From JBCCTX01 sp965263105 (GTDB lineage Bacteria > Bacteroidota > Bacteroidia > J057), in contig CBDHGL010000002.1 in NCBI GenBank assembly GCA_965263105.1, positions 310,001 through 374,000 on the forward strand: DNA of 64,000 nt, given 5' to 3'. The translations under genes were made by a program, and so were the position numbers. The notes beneath the pieces are model-generated. The model was not told where the DNA came from and did not search any database. It saw only the letters and a program-made list of their open reading frames with translations. Of the stretch, positions 17,609-26,368 are shown piece after piece. Within the stretch, counting starts at the first letter, position 1; each line of letters opens with the position of its first letter.

Positions 17609-18303
17609 TTGGATGGTTGGATGGTTAGATAGTCGATAGTCCACAGTCTTGGTTGGTTAATTGGTTAGATAGTCGATAGTCCACAGCTTGGGTTGGTTAA
17701 TTGGTTGAATAGTCGATAGTCCACAGCTTGGGTTGGTTAATTGGTTGAATAGTCGATAGTCCACAGCTTGGGTTGGTTAATTGGTTAGATAGTCGATAGT
17801 CCACAGCTTGGGTTGGTTAATTGGATAGTAGCTTGGGTTGGTTAATTGGTTAGATAGTCGATAGTCCACAGCTTGGGTTGGTTAATTGGTTGAATAGTCG
17901 ATAGTCCACAGCTTGGGTTGGTTAATTGGTTGAATAGTCGATAGTCCACAGCTTGGGTTGGTTAATTGGTTAAGAATAGTCGATAGTCCACAGCTTGGGT
18001 TGGTTAATTGGTTGAATAGTCGATAGTCCACAGCTTGGGTTGGTTAATTGGTTGAATAGTCGATAGTCCACAGCTTGGGTTGGTTAATTGGTTGAATAGT
18101 CGATAGTCCACAGCTTGGGTTGGTTAATTGGTTAGATAGTCGATAGTCCACAGCTTGGGTTGGTTAATTGGTTGATAGTCGATAGTCGATAGTCCACAGC
18201 TTGGGTTGGTTAATTGGTTGAGATAGGATAGTCCACAGCTTGGGTTGGTTAATTGGTTGAATAGTCGATAGTCCACAGCTTGGGTTGGTTAATTGGTTGA
18301 ATA
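17609..18303 (+). repeat. 40-bp minisatellite array, about 16 copies
   Basis: Contiguous direct repeats with a 40-bp period beginning right after the glycosyltransferase stop. The core of each unit reads ATAGTCGATAGTCCACAG, then TTGGGTTGGTTAATTGGTT. The core AGTCGATAGT recurs at 17631, 17671, 17711, 17751, 17791, 17856, 17896, 17936, 17978, 18018, 18058, 18098 and 18138, with shorter or broken units near 17821, 18177 and 18227. Units are nearly identical, which points to recent expansion by slippage or unequal exchange. There are no unique spacers. The same unit type forms a shorter array at 53121-53345. Confidence 0.95.
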
Positions 18304-18323
18304 GCCATTCGGCCTTCATAACC

Positions 18324-18405
18324 CAGACTATCGACCATGGACCCTTAGACTATCAAACTCTTCAAATCCAGACTATCGACCACGGACCCTTAAACTATTT
18401 AACTC
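18324..18405 (-). repeat. Two inverted units of the 40-bp family
   Basis: Immediately after the direct array, two related units appear on the opposite strand: GACTATCGACCATGGACCC near 18326-18344 and GACTATCGACCACGGACCC near 18370-18388, each followed by TTA(G/A)ACTAT. They end 7 bp before the stop of the convergent DUF2891 gene. A read-through transcript could fold back between the two orientations. Confidence 0.75.
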
Positions 18406-18412
18406 TCCCCTG

Positions 18413-19522
18413 CTATTCTGTCATGGCATAGACCGCGAAGGAAGCCAGCCAGTGTTCCCCTTCATAGTTCCCAGAAGCGATATGTGGCAAGCTTGCCTCT
18501 AAATGGAGTTGGGCAGACCGCTTCAACGCCTCAGATACCCGGCTATTATTGGGCAAGGCAGATGCCAGGCCCTTCATGCACCAGGAGCGGCTGAGATTTA
18601 GGCCATCTAAGTGGACAATTTGGGGATCGCTTCTATCGGCTACTTCTGCGGGATCAAACAAACTGGAAGCAGAAGGCAAGAATAGAGTGGGAAAAAATTC
18701 TTTCAGCCAGGGAACAAACTCTTCCTGAGTAAGAATCCTCTGCATAAAATTGGCTTCCTCTAAACAAGGAGAGAGAAAATCAGAACCCCCCGGTTCCCAA
18801 TCGATCGGACAATTTGAATCGCTCCCAAAGTAGGTCAACCCTCGCTCATGAATAAGGCCTGCCAGCGCATGGTGCTCCAGGGTTTGGGCATAATCCCACG
18901 CGAAGGAAAGGCCAAAGGCCGTATTGGGATGTAGCCCTGTACGAATAGCATAAGTCTGCCGGGGGAGAAACTCCAGATACCGCTCTACTATTAGTTTTTC
19001 TAAGGGTTTTAGGCTATTTCGCCACTTTTGACCTTGAGGGTCTTCCCAGGTATGCAACTCTTCAGCCAACTTGAGTAACCAAGCCCAGCCATAGGTTCTT
19101 TCAAAGGATTTTCGATTGGCTTGCTGAAGGTATGCAACCTCTTGGGCGATATTCTCCACTGTTAGGTTAGCAGAGATCATTTGGCGATAAGTTTGCCCTT
19201 GAGGCAGGCTAGGAAAGAGTTTGAGCAAGCGAACCAGCATCCAATGGCCATGGACGGAGGAGTGCCAGTCAAAGCAGCCATAGAAAGCGGGGTGGATCTC
19301 TTTTGGCCCCAGTACCTCAGACGAATCGTTCATGATATGGCTGAGTTTATTGGGATACTCCACCTGAATGCAACGAGCAGCTAGTTGGGCAAAATGAGCA
19401 GCTTGATCAGAACTGAGGGGAGAGCTTAAGGAGGATTTCATCGCTTGAGGGGGCTGGCAACCCATGGGAACTAAAAATAGTAGACCCAATAGGTGAATGA
19501 GGGGAATTCGTAAAATTGACAT
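18413..19522 (-). CDS. DUF2891 lipoprotein
   Basis: 369 residues counted from the ATG at 19522; a TTG lies ten codons upstream. A hydrophobic signal followed by LVPMGC is a lipobox, so the protein is probably anchored in the membrane as a lipoprotein. The mature part matches DUF2891: HPAFYGCFDWHSSVHGHWMLVRLLK, FERTYGWAWLLKLAEEL, NTAFGLSFAWDYA, GSDFLSPCLEEANFM and LNLSRSWCMKG. The repeated aromatic and His motifs suggest an (alpha/alpha)-barrel fold as in sugar-active enzymes, but no activity is established. It is convergent with the glycosyltransferase gene across the repeat array. Confidence 0.85.
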   Translation of the reverse strand: MSILRIPLIHLLGLLFLVPMGCQPPQAMKSSLSSPLSSDQAAHFAQLAARCIQVEYPNKLSHIMNDSSEVLGPKEIHPAFYGCFDWHSSVHGHWMLVRLLKLFPSLPQGQTYRQMISANLTVENIAQEVAYLQQANRKSFERTYGWAWLLKLAEELHTWEDPQGQKWRNSLKPLEKLIVERYLEFLPRQTYAIRTGLHPNTAFGLSFAWDYAQTLEHHALAGLIHERGLTYFGSDSNCPIDWEPGGSDFLSPCLEEANFMQRILTQEEFVPWLKEFFPTLFLPSASSLFDPAEVADRSDPQIVHLDGLNLSRSWCMKGLASALPNNSRVSEALKRSAQLHLEASLPHIASGNYEGEHWLASFAVYAMTE

Positions 19523-19638
19523 AGCAAGGGTAGTAATAATGGCAATTAACAAAAAATTGTGCTTTTAACTCGCCCAACGTATATTTGACTCTTTGTAGAA
19601 TAGAGAAATTTTCACCTTTTCGGACTAAATAAATCGCT

Positions 19639-20451
19639 TTGGAACAGATACTTGCGGCAATCACTTGGGATGTAGATCCAGAAATTTTTTATGTAGGATT
19701 TCTCAATAGAGGCATCCGATGGTACGGCCTTCTCTTTGCCATGGGGTTTTTCCTGGCCTATCAGGTCTCACAGCAGATGTTTAAGAAGGAAAACCTTTCT
19801 CTAGAAATGCTGGACAAAGCCTTTTTCTATATTTTCATAGCTACCCTCATTGGGGCCAGACTGGGTCATGTTTTCTTTTACGAATGGGACTATTACAAGG
19901 ATCACCTCATAGAAATCCCCCAGATTTGGAAGGGAGGACTGGCCAGTCATGGAGCGGCCATAGCCATTATCATAGCCCTCTGGCTCTATTCCCGGAATGT
20001 ATCTAAAAAACCTGTTCTATGGATTATTGATCGTGCTACCCTAGGCGTAGCCTTGGCAGGGGCCTTTATCCGAACGGGAAATCTAATGAACAGTGAGATC
20101 TTTGGAAAAGCAACAGATGTATCTTGGGCATTTATATTTGCCCGCGTGGATTCGGTCCCGCGACATCCCACCCAAATCTATGAGGCGCTAGCTTACCTAT
20201 TGGTATTTGCCATTCTCGGCCACTTATTCTTTAAGACAGAGGCTAGGAAAAGGTTGGGTTTACTCAGTGGCGTATTTTTTATCGGGGTTTTCGGCTTTCG
20301 AATCTTGATTGAGTTTCTCAAAGAGAATCAAGTAGCATTTGAAGATACCCTTCCTCTAAATATGGGACAGATTTTGAGTATCCCGCTGGTCCTTTTGGGA
20401 ATCTTTCTCTTGATTAGGGCTTTGAGCAAACCTATACCCAAGGAAGAATAG
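19639..20451 (+). CDS. lgt: Prolipoprotein diacylglyceryl transferase
   Basis: 270 residues with about seven membrane helices. Lgt attaches diacylglycerol from phosphatidylglycerol to the lipobox Cys of prolipoproteins at the inner membrane. Family motifs are IRWYGLLFAMGFFLAY near the N-terminus, ARLGHVFFYEWDYY, GGLASHGAAIA, RTGNLMNSEIFG (the Lgt signature with conserved Arg, Asn and Glu) and RHPTQIYEALAYL. The usual second Gly of the GGLAFHG motif is retained. Translation appears to start at TTG (19639), since no ATG lies before the first conserved helix. It supplies the first step needed by the lipoproteins encoded nearby (DUF2891, DUF192, peptidyl-prolyl isomerase). Confidence 0.95.
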   Translation: MEQILAAITWDVDPEIFYVGFLNRGIRWYGLLFAMGFFLAYQVSQQMFKKENLSLEMLDKAFFYIFIATLIGARLGHVFFYEWDYYKDHLIEIPQIWKGGLASHGAAIAIIIALWLYSRNVSKKPVLWIIDRATLGVALAGAFIRTGNLMNSEIFGKATDVSWAFIFARVDSVPRHPTQIYEALAYLLVFAILGHLFFKTEARKRLGLLSGVFFIGVFGFRILIEFLKENQVAFEDTLPLNMGQILSIPLVLLGIFLLIRALSKPIPKEE

Positions 20452-20466
20452 GTCAATCCCCCAACA

Positions 20467-20985
20467 ATGAAATTCATCCTTATTCGGCATGTAATTGTTG
20501 GCTATCTCCCAGTTATACTACTCATGGCTCTAAGCTGTAGGCCCCAGGAGAACAAGCCTATTCCCAAACCGATGAAAGAACCCGTTTTCTCCCATGAGGG
20601 AAACTTAAACATCCTGAGCAAAGACAGCCAGGATACCTTGGCAACGATTGAGATAGAATTTGCCATTAGTGAAACTGAGCAACGCCAAGGTCTCATGTTT
20701 AGGAGGACTATGCAGGAGAATCAGGGTATGCTATTTCTTTTCGAAAAAGAGGAACTCCGATATTTTTGGATGCGCAACACCTATCTTTCCCTGGATATCA
20801 TTTACCTGAACAAAGACCTGGAAATTCTCACCATTCATGAACAAGTTATCCCCTTGTACGATGGGCAAATACCTTCTTTTAAGCCAGCTCAATATGTACT
20901 GGAAGTTTTGGGAGGCTTCTGCAAGGCACATGAGGTTAAAAAGGGGGATCGCATTCAATACCAAAAATTGGATGCGATCGGTTAG
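20467..20985 (+). CDS. DUF192 lipoprotein
   Basis: 172 residues. The signal peptide ends in LLMALSC, a lipobox, so export and lipidation are likely. The mature domain is DUF192: IEIEFAISETEQRQGLMFRRTM, GMLFLFEKEELRYFWMRNTYLSLDIIYLNKD and KAQ-like EVLGGFCKAHEVKKGD. The family has a small beta-barrel fold with no agreed function. It lies 15 bp after lgt and is probably co-transcribed with it. Confidence 0.9.
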   Translation: MKFILIRHVIVGYLPVILLMALSCRPQENKPIPKPMKEPVFSHEGNLNILSKDSQDTLATIEIEFAISETEQRQGLMFRRTMQENQGMLFLFEKEELRYFWMRNTYLSLDIIYLNKDLEILTIHEQVIPLYDGQIPSFKPAQYVLEVLGGFCKAHEVKKGDRIQYQKLDAIG

Positions 20986-21103
20986 TGCGAAAAGCAGGAG
21001 CAATTTTTTTACCCCTCAATACTCAGAAATTTGCTAAAATAAAACTCCTATCCTTGATAATTCAGGGGTATATTTGTGTAACGATTGTATTCATTTATGT
21101 CAG

Positions 21104-21682
21104 ATGAATCCGTTACATCACATAGAACCCTTCTATGGCTGGTTGGGGCGATATAACCATGAGGTAGATACCCGATCTCCTTTTCATCAGGTCGAACACA
21201 ACCTGTTCTACTTTGATCGCTCCATCAATCGTATTCCCGCCCATCCCCTATGGGACGATATCGGTTCGGAAAGTCTTTTGGTCAAAATTTTGTATGCCGA
21301 TTATGGACAAGGCTTTGCCATCATAGAGCTTTTTGGAGAATGGAATGATCTTTTTGAAAATGACTTCAAGCTCCTTGCAGAGAACTGTCTCACCTACCTC
21401 CTGGATCATGGGATTAACAAATTTATATTGGTGTGCGAAAACGTCTTTCATATCTATCCCGATGCAGATGACTACTATCAGGCATTGGAGGAAGAATTAG
21501 GGGTAGAAGGCTGGATATGCACCCTCCGCCCCAGGACAAATGTCTGGGAAGAAATGCTTCAATATGGTATCGCCTCTTATTTTTATCGAAGCCCCCTACT
21601 TGATGAAGTTCCCTGGCGAAAAATTAGTCCTAATCAGCTCTTTCAACTGGTGGAAGAACGCATGGTTAAGCTCTTAGACTAA
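21104..21682 (+). CDS. Conserved hypothetical protein
   Basis: 192 residues from the ATG at 21104; an in-frame TTG ten codons earlier is less likely. It is acidic and rich in Trp and Tyr (HHIEPFYGWLGRYNHEVDTRSPF, IPAHPLWDDIGSESLLVKILYADYGQGFAIIELFGEWNDL, WICTLRPRTNVWEEM). There is no signal peptide or membrane segment, so it is probably cytoplasmic. The single-domain layout and good codon structure argue for a real gene. I do not recognise the family, although similar proteins seem typical of Bacteroidota. It lies between the lgt operon and a thioredoxin-LysM gene in the same direction. Confidence 0.7.
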   Translation: MNPLHHIEPFYGWLGRYNHEVDTRSPFHQVEHNLFYFDRSINRIPAHPLWDDIGSESLLVKILYADYGQGFAIIELFGEWNDLFENDFKLLAENCLTYLLDHGINKFILVCENVFHIYPDADDYYQALEEELGVEGWICTLRPRTNVWEEMLQYGIASYFYRSPLLDEVPWRKISPNQLFQLVEERMVKLLD

Positions 21683-21726
21683 TAATTGCGCAAATAAATA
21701 TTTATATTTGGATATTCTTTTCCATT

Positions 21727-22476
21727 ATGAAGATGCGCACACTACTTTTAACCGGTATTTTGCTCTTAATTGCGGGAGGTCACATTGAGCTGTATGGCCA
21801 GAGAACCAGGTCCTCTGAAAGATTGAGTTACCAGGCATTTAAGGAACAATGCATCAAGTTCCCTGCACTTAGGAATTCTCAGTTGTGGGTTGTTTATGTA
21901 TGGGCTGGATGGAATTCTACCTCCCTTTACGACTTTGAACAATTGAAGCGTCTGTCGGCAATGTACGCTGTTTATCCTATTCGATTTTTTGGTATTTCGG
22001 AGGATGAAAACGAGGAAAGGTGGAACCAGGTCACGGCTGAGTTCCAACTTCCGGGGGACCAAGTCCTCTTACGCAATGCCACAGAGGTTGGTGATTTCAA
22101 GCGAGCTTTCCAATACCCTCGGCTTCCTGGATACTTTGTCATTGCGGATATGGGAGATATCTATCAGGTAAGCAGCCTGGATGGTCTCCACAAACTGCTT
22201 AACCAGAAGCTCCATGACCTCAATTCGGTAGGAGGAGAGGTTCCCCCTACCATTCCTGTTGTCAACCCTAGCCCAGGTCCCCAAGTTCCCGTGGTGTCTC
22301 CTCCCCCAAGCTCTCAAAAAGATGGGTGGGTAACACATACAGTCAAACCCGGAGAGACCCTCTACAGATTACAGGTAAATTATGGGGTAGAAGTTGCAGA
22401 GTTAAAAAAGATCAATAAATTAAAAGGCAACAATATAAGGGTGGGCCAGGTACTGAAAATTAGAAAGCTTAAATAG
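21727..22476 (+). CDS. Secreted thioredoxin-like protein with C-terminal LysM domain
   Basis: 249 residues. A signal peptide (LLLTGILLLIAGGHIELYGQ) is followed by a thioredoxin-like domain at about residues 30-155: LWVVYVWAGWNSTSLYDFEQLKRLSAMY, FFGISEDENEERW and LPGYFVIADMGDIYQV. The redox CXXC is absent (WAGWNSTS occupies the place), so it is unlikely to be an oxidoreductase. A Pro-rich linker at about 165-200 leads to a LysM domain (HTVKPGETLYRLQVNYGVEVAELKKIN) that should bind peptidoglycan. A cell-wall-anchored structural or sensing role is an inference. It lies 10 bp upstream of the exonuclease gene. Confidence 0.85.
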   Translation: MKMRTLLLTGILLLIAGGHIELYGQRTRSSERLSYQAFKEQCIKFPALRNSQLWVVYVWAGWNSTSLYDFEQLKRLSAMYAVYPIRFFGISEDENEERWNQVTAEFQLPGDQVLLRNATEVGDFKRAFQYPRLPGYFVIADMGDIYQVSSLDGLHKLLNQKLHDLNSVGGEVPPTIPVVNPSPGPQVPVVSPPPSSQKDGWVTHTVKPGETLYRLQVNYGVEVAELKKINKLKGNNIRVGQVLKIRKLK

Positions 22477-22486
22477 TCCAGATGAT

Positions 22487-23878
22487 TTGAAAAGCAAACA
22501 CTACACGATCATTGATATTGAGACTACGGGAGGGGACCCCCGTAAAGATCGTATTACAGAAATTGCTGCTTATCGCTTTGATGGAGAAAAAGTCGTAGAC
22601 TCACTAGAAACGCTTATCAACCCTGGTATTCCCATTCCCCCTTTTATTACCCGGATCACTGGGATCAACAACGAGATGGTTCAGTCAGCTCCAAAGTTTT
22701 TCGAAGTGGCCAAGCGACTCGTGGAAATTACCCAAGATTCCGTCTTTGTTGCCCACAATGTGAGGTTTGACTATAGCTTCATCCAGCGGGAATACCGCAA
22801 CTTAGGGTATACCTTCTCAAGGAAGAAGCTTTGTACCATACAGCTTAGTAAGAAATTGATTCCCGAGGCTCCATCCTATGGCCTTACCAAGTTGTGCAAC
22901 TATGTAGGCATCACGAATGAAGACCGGCACCGAGCCGCTGGGGATGCCAAGGCTACCCTTGAATTATTCCAACAGCTCATATACTCAGATGGCGACCAAA
23001 AGATTCGACAGGCCTTGTCGGAGGAAATTGCCATTTCTAACCTTCCTCCTAATCTCTCCGGCGATAAGCTTGAACTGCTCCCAGAAGAGGTGGGCGTCTA
23101 TTATTTTCTCGATGCGGTAGGCAGGGTCTTATACGTTGGGAAGAGTACCAATATAAAAAAGCGGGTCCTTTCCCATTTCCAGGGTGCCTACAAGGCTACC
23201 CGTACACGGGAAATGATCCAGCTTATCCACGAAGTGAGTTTCGAACTCACTGGAAGTGAGATCATGGCCTTATTGCAGGAAAACGAGGAAATCAAAAAGT
23301 TGCAGCCCCCTTACAACCGGGCACAAAAAAGGAACAGCTTTCGTTATGGGCTTTTCCTTAATAAAAACGATTCTGGTTTTTTGGAATTACAACTAGACAA
23401 GCTTAAAGCTAACAAAGAGCCTGTAGCGAAATTTTCCTCTAAGCGCCACGGGCAAAACACCCTCCAACGGCAGGCGAGGAATTTTCAGCTATGCCCCAAG
23501 TTTTGTGGAATTGAGCATATTTCTGGAAGATGCTTTTATCAGCAGCTCGATCAATGTAAAGGGGCTTGTACAGGTATGGAGAGTTCAAATGACTATAACC
23601 AGCGGGTAGAAGAAGCCATCCACACGATGAATTATGGCTCTACCCAAGAAGATAGCTTTCTCGTTATCAGTGAAGGGCGAAACTACCAGGAACAATCAGT
23701 GGTCTGGGTAGAAAAAGGACATTTCAAGGGCTATGCCTATATAGACAAAGACCTGACCGTAGGCAGTAGAGAAGCCATATGTGAGGCAATACCTCTAAGG
23801 CCCGAGACCCCGGATGTCTTGAGGATTATAAAAGGCTATGCGCGCAAGCATCCTAAGGAAATCAAAAAGCTTCCTTGA
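22487..23878 (+). CDS. DnaQ-like 3'-5' exonuclease fused to GIY-YIG (UvrC/Cho-type) nuclease
   Basis: 463 residues starting at TTG, since an ATG just upstream is out of frame. Residues 1-170 are a DEDDh exonuclease of the polymerase III epsilon type: Asp10 and Glu12 in DIETTG, an HNVRFDYSF block and HRAAGDAKAT near residue 150. Residues about 205-290 are a GIY-YIG nuclease resembling the N-terminal half of UvrC and Cho: GVYYFLDAVGRVLYVGKS, LQENEEIKKLQPPYN. A Cys-containing tail follows (FCGIEHISGRCFY, LDQCKGACTG). Such exonuclease-UvrC-like fusions are known in several phyla and are thought to act in DNA repair in the cytoplasm. Length is normal for that architecture. Confidence 0.9.
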   Translation: MKSKHYTIIDIETTGGDPRKDRITEIAAYRFDGEKVVDSLETLINPGIPIPPFITRITGINNEMVQSAPKFFEVAKRLVEITQDSVFVAHNVRFDYSFIQREYRNLGYTFSRKKLCTIQLSKKLIPEAPSYGLTKLCNYVGITNEDRHRAAGDAKATLELFQQLIYSDGDQKIRQALSEEIAISNLPPNLSGDKLELLPEEVGVYYFLDAVGRVLYVGKSTNIKKRVLSHFQGAYKATRTREMIQLIHEVSFELTGSEIMALLQENEEIKKLQPPYNRAQKRNSFRYGLFLNKNDSGFLELQLDKLKANKEPVAKFSSKRHGQNTLQRQARNFQLCPKFCGIEHISGRCFYQQLDQCKGACTGMESSNDYNQRVEEAIHTMNYGSTQEDSFLVISEGRNYQEQSVVWVEKGHFKGYAYIDKDLTVGSREAICEAIPLRPETPDVLRIIKGYARKHPKEIKKLP

Positions 23879-23887
23879 CTCGCCTTT

Positions 23888-24130
23888 TTATTTCTTTTTC
23901 AACCAGCCAATAATGAACAGCAGAACTACTGCTCCAATGACTCCTTGCAATACTTGACCAATTATTCCCAGTCCTCCAGAAAAAATATTGGGTAGCAGGC
24001 CACCGATGATGGATCCTCCTACACCGATCATTAGGTTACCAATCAGGCCAAAACCCCGTCCTTTGATCAACTTCCCAGCAAGAAATCCTATGAGAAGTCC
24101 CACTAATAAGAGATAGATAATACTAGTCAT
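23888..24130 (-). CDS. GlsB/YeaQ/YmgE-family stress-response membrane protein
   Basis: 80 residues, almost entirely hydrophobic with three predicted helices and many Gly residues (LLVGLLIGFLAGKLIKGRG, LIGNLMIGVGGSIIGG), ending in KKK. This is the transglycosylase-associated (YeaQ) family of small inner-membrane proteins, commonly induced by stress; a molecular role is not established. It converges with the exonuclease gene, the two stops being 9 bp apart. Confidence 0.9.
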   Translation of the reverse strand: MTSIIYLLLVGLLIGFLAGKLIKGRGFGLIGNLMIGVGGSIIGGLLPNIFSGGLGIIGQVLQGVIGAVVLLFIIGWLKKK

Positions 24131-24183
24131 AGCGATTGTTGTTTTATGTTAAAGACGCCAAATTCTAAGTAGGGTTGTAAAGT

Positions 24184-25173
24184 TTACTTTTTTCTCAGAA
24201 TCGCATAATGCATGAGATCACGCATAGCCAAACAGGAAGGATTTTTCTCGAATGTATCTAAAATAGCTTCCGCCTTAGCCAAATATTCTTCCATGACGTG
24301 TTGGGAGTAAGAAAGTCCTCCATTCTGGGCAATATAATCAATGAGGTATTGGACCTTCTTCCGGTCTGAATTGTGGTTTTTTACAATGTTGATAAGTTTG
24401 CGACGCTCCCGCCAACTAGCTTTATTCAAAACGTGAATAAGGGGTAGGGTGAGCTTTCGCTCTTTAATGTCAATAGCTCGAGGCTTTCCGACATCATCTG
24501 TTCCATAGTCGAACAAATCGTCTTTTATCTGGAAGGCAATACCCAGGGTTTCGCCAAATTCGCGAAGTCTTTCAATTTTATCCGCATCATCACAGGCAGC
24601 CGCCGCTCCAATCTCGCAGCAGGAGGCAAAAAGTGAAGCGGTTTTGTGTCGAATAATTTCGAGATAGACTGCCTCATCGATATTGAGCCTTCGCGCCTTT
24701 TCCATCTGGAGCAGTTCCCCTTCACTCATGACTTTCACTGCATTCGACATGATTTTCAGAGATTGAAAATCATCGTGCTCCAGGGCCATTAACAGGCCTC
24801 TAGCCAAAAGGAAGTCCCCGACTAAAACTGCTATTTTGTTGTTCCAAAGGGCTTTAATAGAAAAGAAGCCTCTACGCTCGTTGGCATCGTCCACTACATC
24901 ATCATGAACCAAGGAGGCTGTGTGCAACAATTCAACCAAAGCCGCTCCTCTATAGGTAATAGGAGTTATGCCACCACAAATACCCGAGCTCAACAAGACC
25001 AGAGTGGGCCGCATTTGTTTCCCCTTGCGCTTGAGCATATACTTCGTAATCCGATTGAGTAAGGCTACACGCGTCTGCATAGCCGACTTAAAATACTTAT
25101 CGAAATACACTAGCTCTTCCGAAATTGGGGCCTGTATCTCTTTTAGACTTTGGCTCATCTCAACAGTAAACAT
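24184..25173 (-). CDS. Polyprenyl diphosphate synthase (long-chain, quinone type)
   Basis: 329 residues. It condenses isopentenyl diphosphate onto allylic diphosphates to make the side chain of menaquinone. It shows the two Asp-rich motifs: HDDVVDDANERRG near residue 95 and KDDLFDYGTDDVGKP near residue 220. Other family landmarks are KRKGKQMRPTLVLLSSG, EGELLQMEKARRL and KLTLPLIHVL. The residues before the first Asp-rich motif (LLHTASLVH) are small or polar, as in long-chain rather than C15/C20 enzymes; exact chain length cannot be read. Two ATGs five codons apart are possible starts. Confidence 0.93.
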   Translation of the reverse strand: MFTVEMSQSLKEIQAPISEELVYFDKYFKSAMQTRVALLNRITKYMLKRKGKQMRPTLVLLSSGICGGITPITYRGAALVELLHTASLVHDDVVDDANERRGFFSIKALWNNKIAVLVGDFLLARGLLMALEHDDFQSLKIMSNAVKVMSEGELLQMEKARRLNIDEAVYLEIIRHKTASLFASCCEIGAAAACDDADKIERLREFGETLGIAFQIKDDLFDYGTDDVGKPRAIDIKERKLTLPLIHVLNKASWRERRKLINIVKNHNSDRKKVQYLIDYIAQNGGLSYSQHVMEEYLAKAEAILDTFEKNPSCLAMRDLMHYAILRKK

Positions 25174-25205
25174 ACAAAATTACCCTTTAGCTTTCAGGGT
25201 ATAAA

Positions 25206-26249
25206 TCATTCTAGGGAATTTTGTTTATCAATTTCCCTATTTTTTGATTGAAGAGTGGAAGAAGGTTCCCCTTGAGAAACAACTTGTTCGTATAGAAAGT
25301 CTCTACCCAAGTTCCAAACATTCTCCCATTGTTTGTTGGGGAAATTAAAAAGAGGTCTGGTATGGTAAAAGGTATGTATACGGTCGTGAAAGGGATGATA
25401 ATAATGGGGTATACCCATTTCTTTCATTTGTTTATGCATAATTTTTGATCCATGCAAAGTAGGAAAAAGGGGCAAATGGAAGGGCTTTGCAGAACCAATA
25501 GGAACTACACGGTCCTTGGTTCCATGGACCATCAGTGTAGGGATAACTTCATAAGAATCGATCAAACTAGGCTCCCAGATGGCTCCCCATAAGGAAATTA
25601 CCCCAGCTACCTTGGCCGAGTGCGGGTAGTCATTGCCACTGCAATCCAAACACTCTAAATCGCAGGACTCTCGCCCCCGCCCTACGCCATAGGTTTCTAT
25701 AGGCCTTTCAGACTCTTCCATAAAGGCGGCATTGACTGCTGCAATTGAGCCAGAGCTATTTCCTCCCACAAAAATTTTGGTGGTATCAATTCGGTACTCT
25801 TCATGGTGTTCCTTAAAAAAGCGGACGGCGGCCCTCACATCCTGAATGGCTCGATAGCCCGCCCGTATCATGCTGGCCTTGCTCAGAACATTGAAGCCCA
25901 GCCTGTAGCTAATAGCTGCACAAACATAGCCTTGATGTGTCAGGCTATCACACCAGGCGATAACGTCCTTCTTAGCTTTGGGATGGCCGATCAGGAATAC
26001 TCCTCCGTGAACCATTAGGACCAAGGGTCGTTTTGGGATAGAATCTCCTTTGGGTTCGTAGAAATTAAAGATTAAGGGTTCTGGCTCATAGCTTCCCCAC
26101 CAATCATAACTATCTGCATGCCCGTAGACAATGTCTTCAGTTATAGTAATTTCCTCAAAAATAGCCTTGCAATAACGATCACTTTGGCTATAAGTCTGGG
26201 GAAGGATAGAGAGGAAAACCCCCATATACAACAGGTAGGAATACTTCAT
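25206..26249 (-). CDS. Secreted alpha/beta-hydrolase (carboxylesterase-like)
   Basis: 347 residues with a signal peptide (LLYMGVFLSILPQTYSQ). The alpha/beta-hydrolase core shows the oxyanion motif MVHGGVF, the nucleophile elbow GGNSSGS (near residue 170), TLMVHGTKDRVVP with the acid, and a late His (FHDRIHTFY) as probable catalytic base. The layout resembles BD-FAE/hormone-sensitive-lipase type esterases, and in Bacteroidota many such proteins act on acylated sugars. Several extra Cys residues (CDLECLDC) may form disulfides outside the cytoplasm. It is divergent from the amidohydrolase gene at 26369. The substrate is unknown. Confidence 0.85.
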   Translation of the reverse strand: MKYSYLLYMGVFLSILPQTYSQSDRYCKAIFEEITITEDIVYGHADSYDWWGSYEPEPLIFNFYEPKGDSIPKRPLVLMVHGGVFLIGHPKAKKDVIAWCDSLTHQGYVCAAISYRLGFNVLSKASMIRAGYRAIQDVRAAVRFFKEHHEEYRIDTTKIFVGGNSSGSIAAVNAAFMEESERPIETYGVGRGRESCDLECLDCSGNDYPHSAKVAGVISLWGAIWEPSLIDSYEVIPTLMVHGTKDRVVPIGSAKPFHLPLFPTLHGSKIMHKQMKEMGIPHYYHPFHDRIHTFYHTRPLFNFPNKQWENVWNLGRDFLYEQVVSQGEPSSTLQSKNREIDKQNSLE

Positions 26250-26368
26250 GTTTTTAGGGTTGTTTCACCTTAATTCAACGCAGCATTTCCTTTTTGGTTC
26301 AACATTGCATACCTTTCTTACAAGATTATTAAAAGGACCCTTACTCGTCTATATAAGGTAATTTTATT

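Noticed and set aside
17609..18303. CRISPR array
   Set aside because: The 40-bp units are contiguous direct repeats without unique spacers, and no cas genes are present.
17609..18303. Cluster of DnaA boxes or replication origin
   Set aside because: The units contain TAGTCCACA, which resembles TTATCCACA but differs at two positions in every copy; no dnaA, AT-rich unwinding element or origin-type neighbours are seen.
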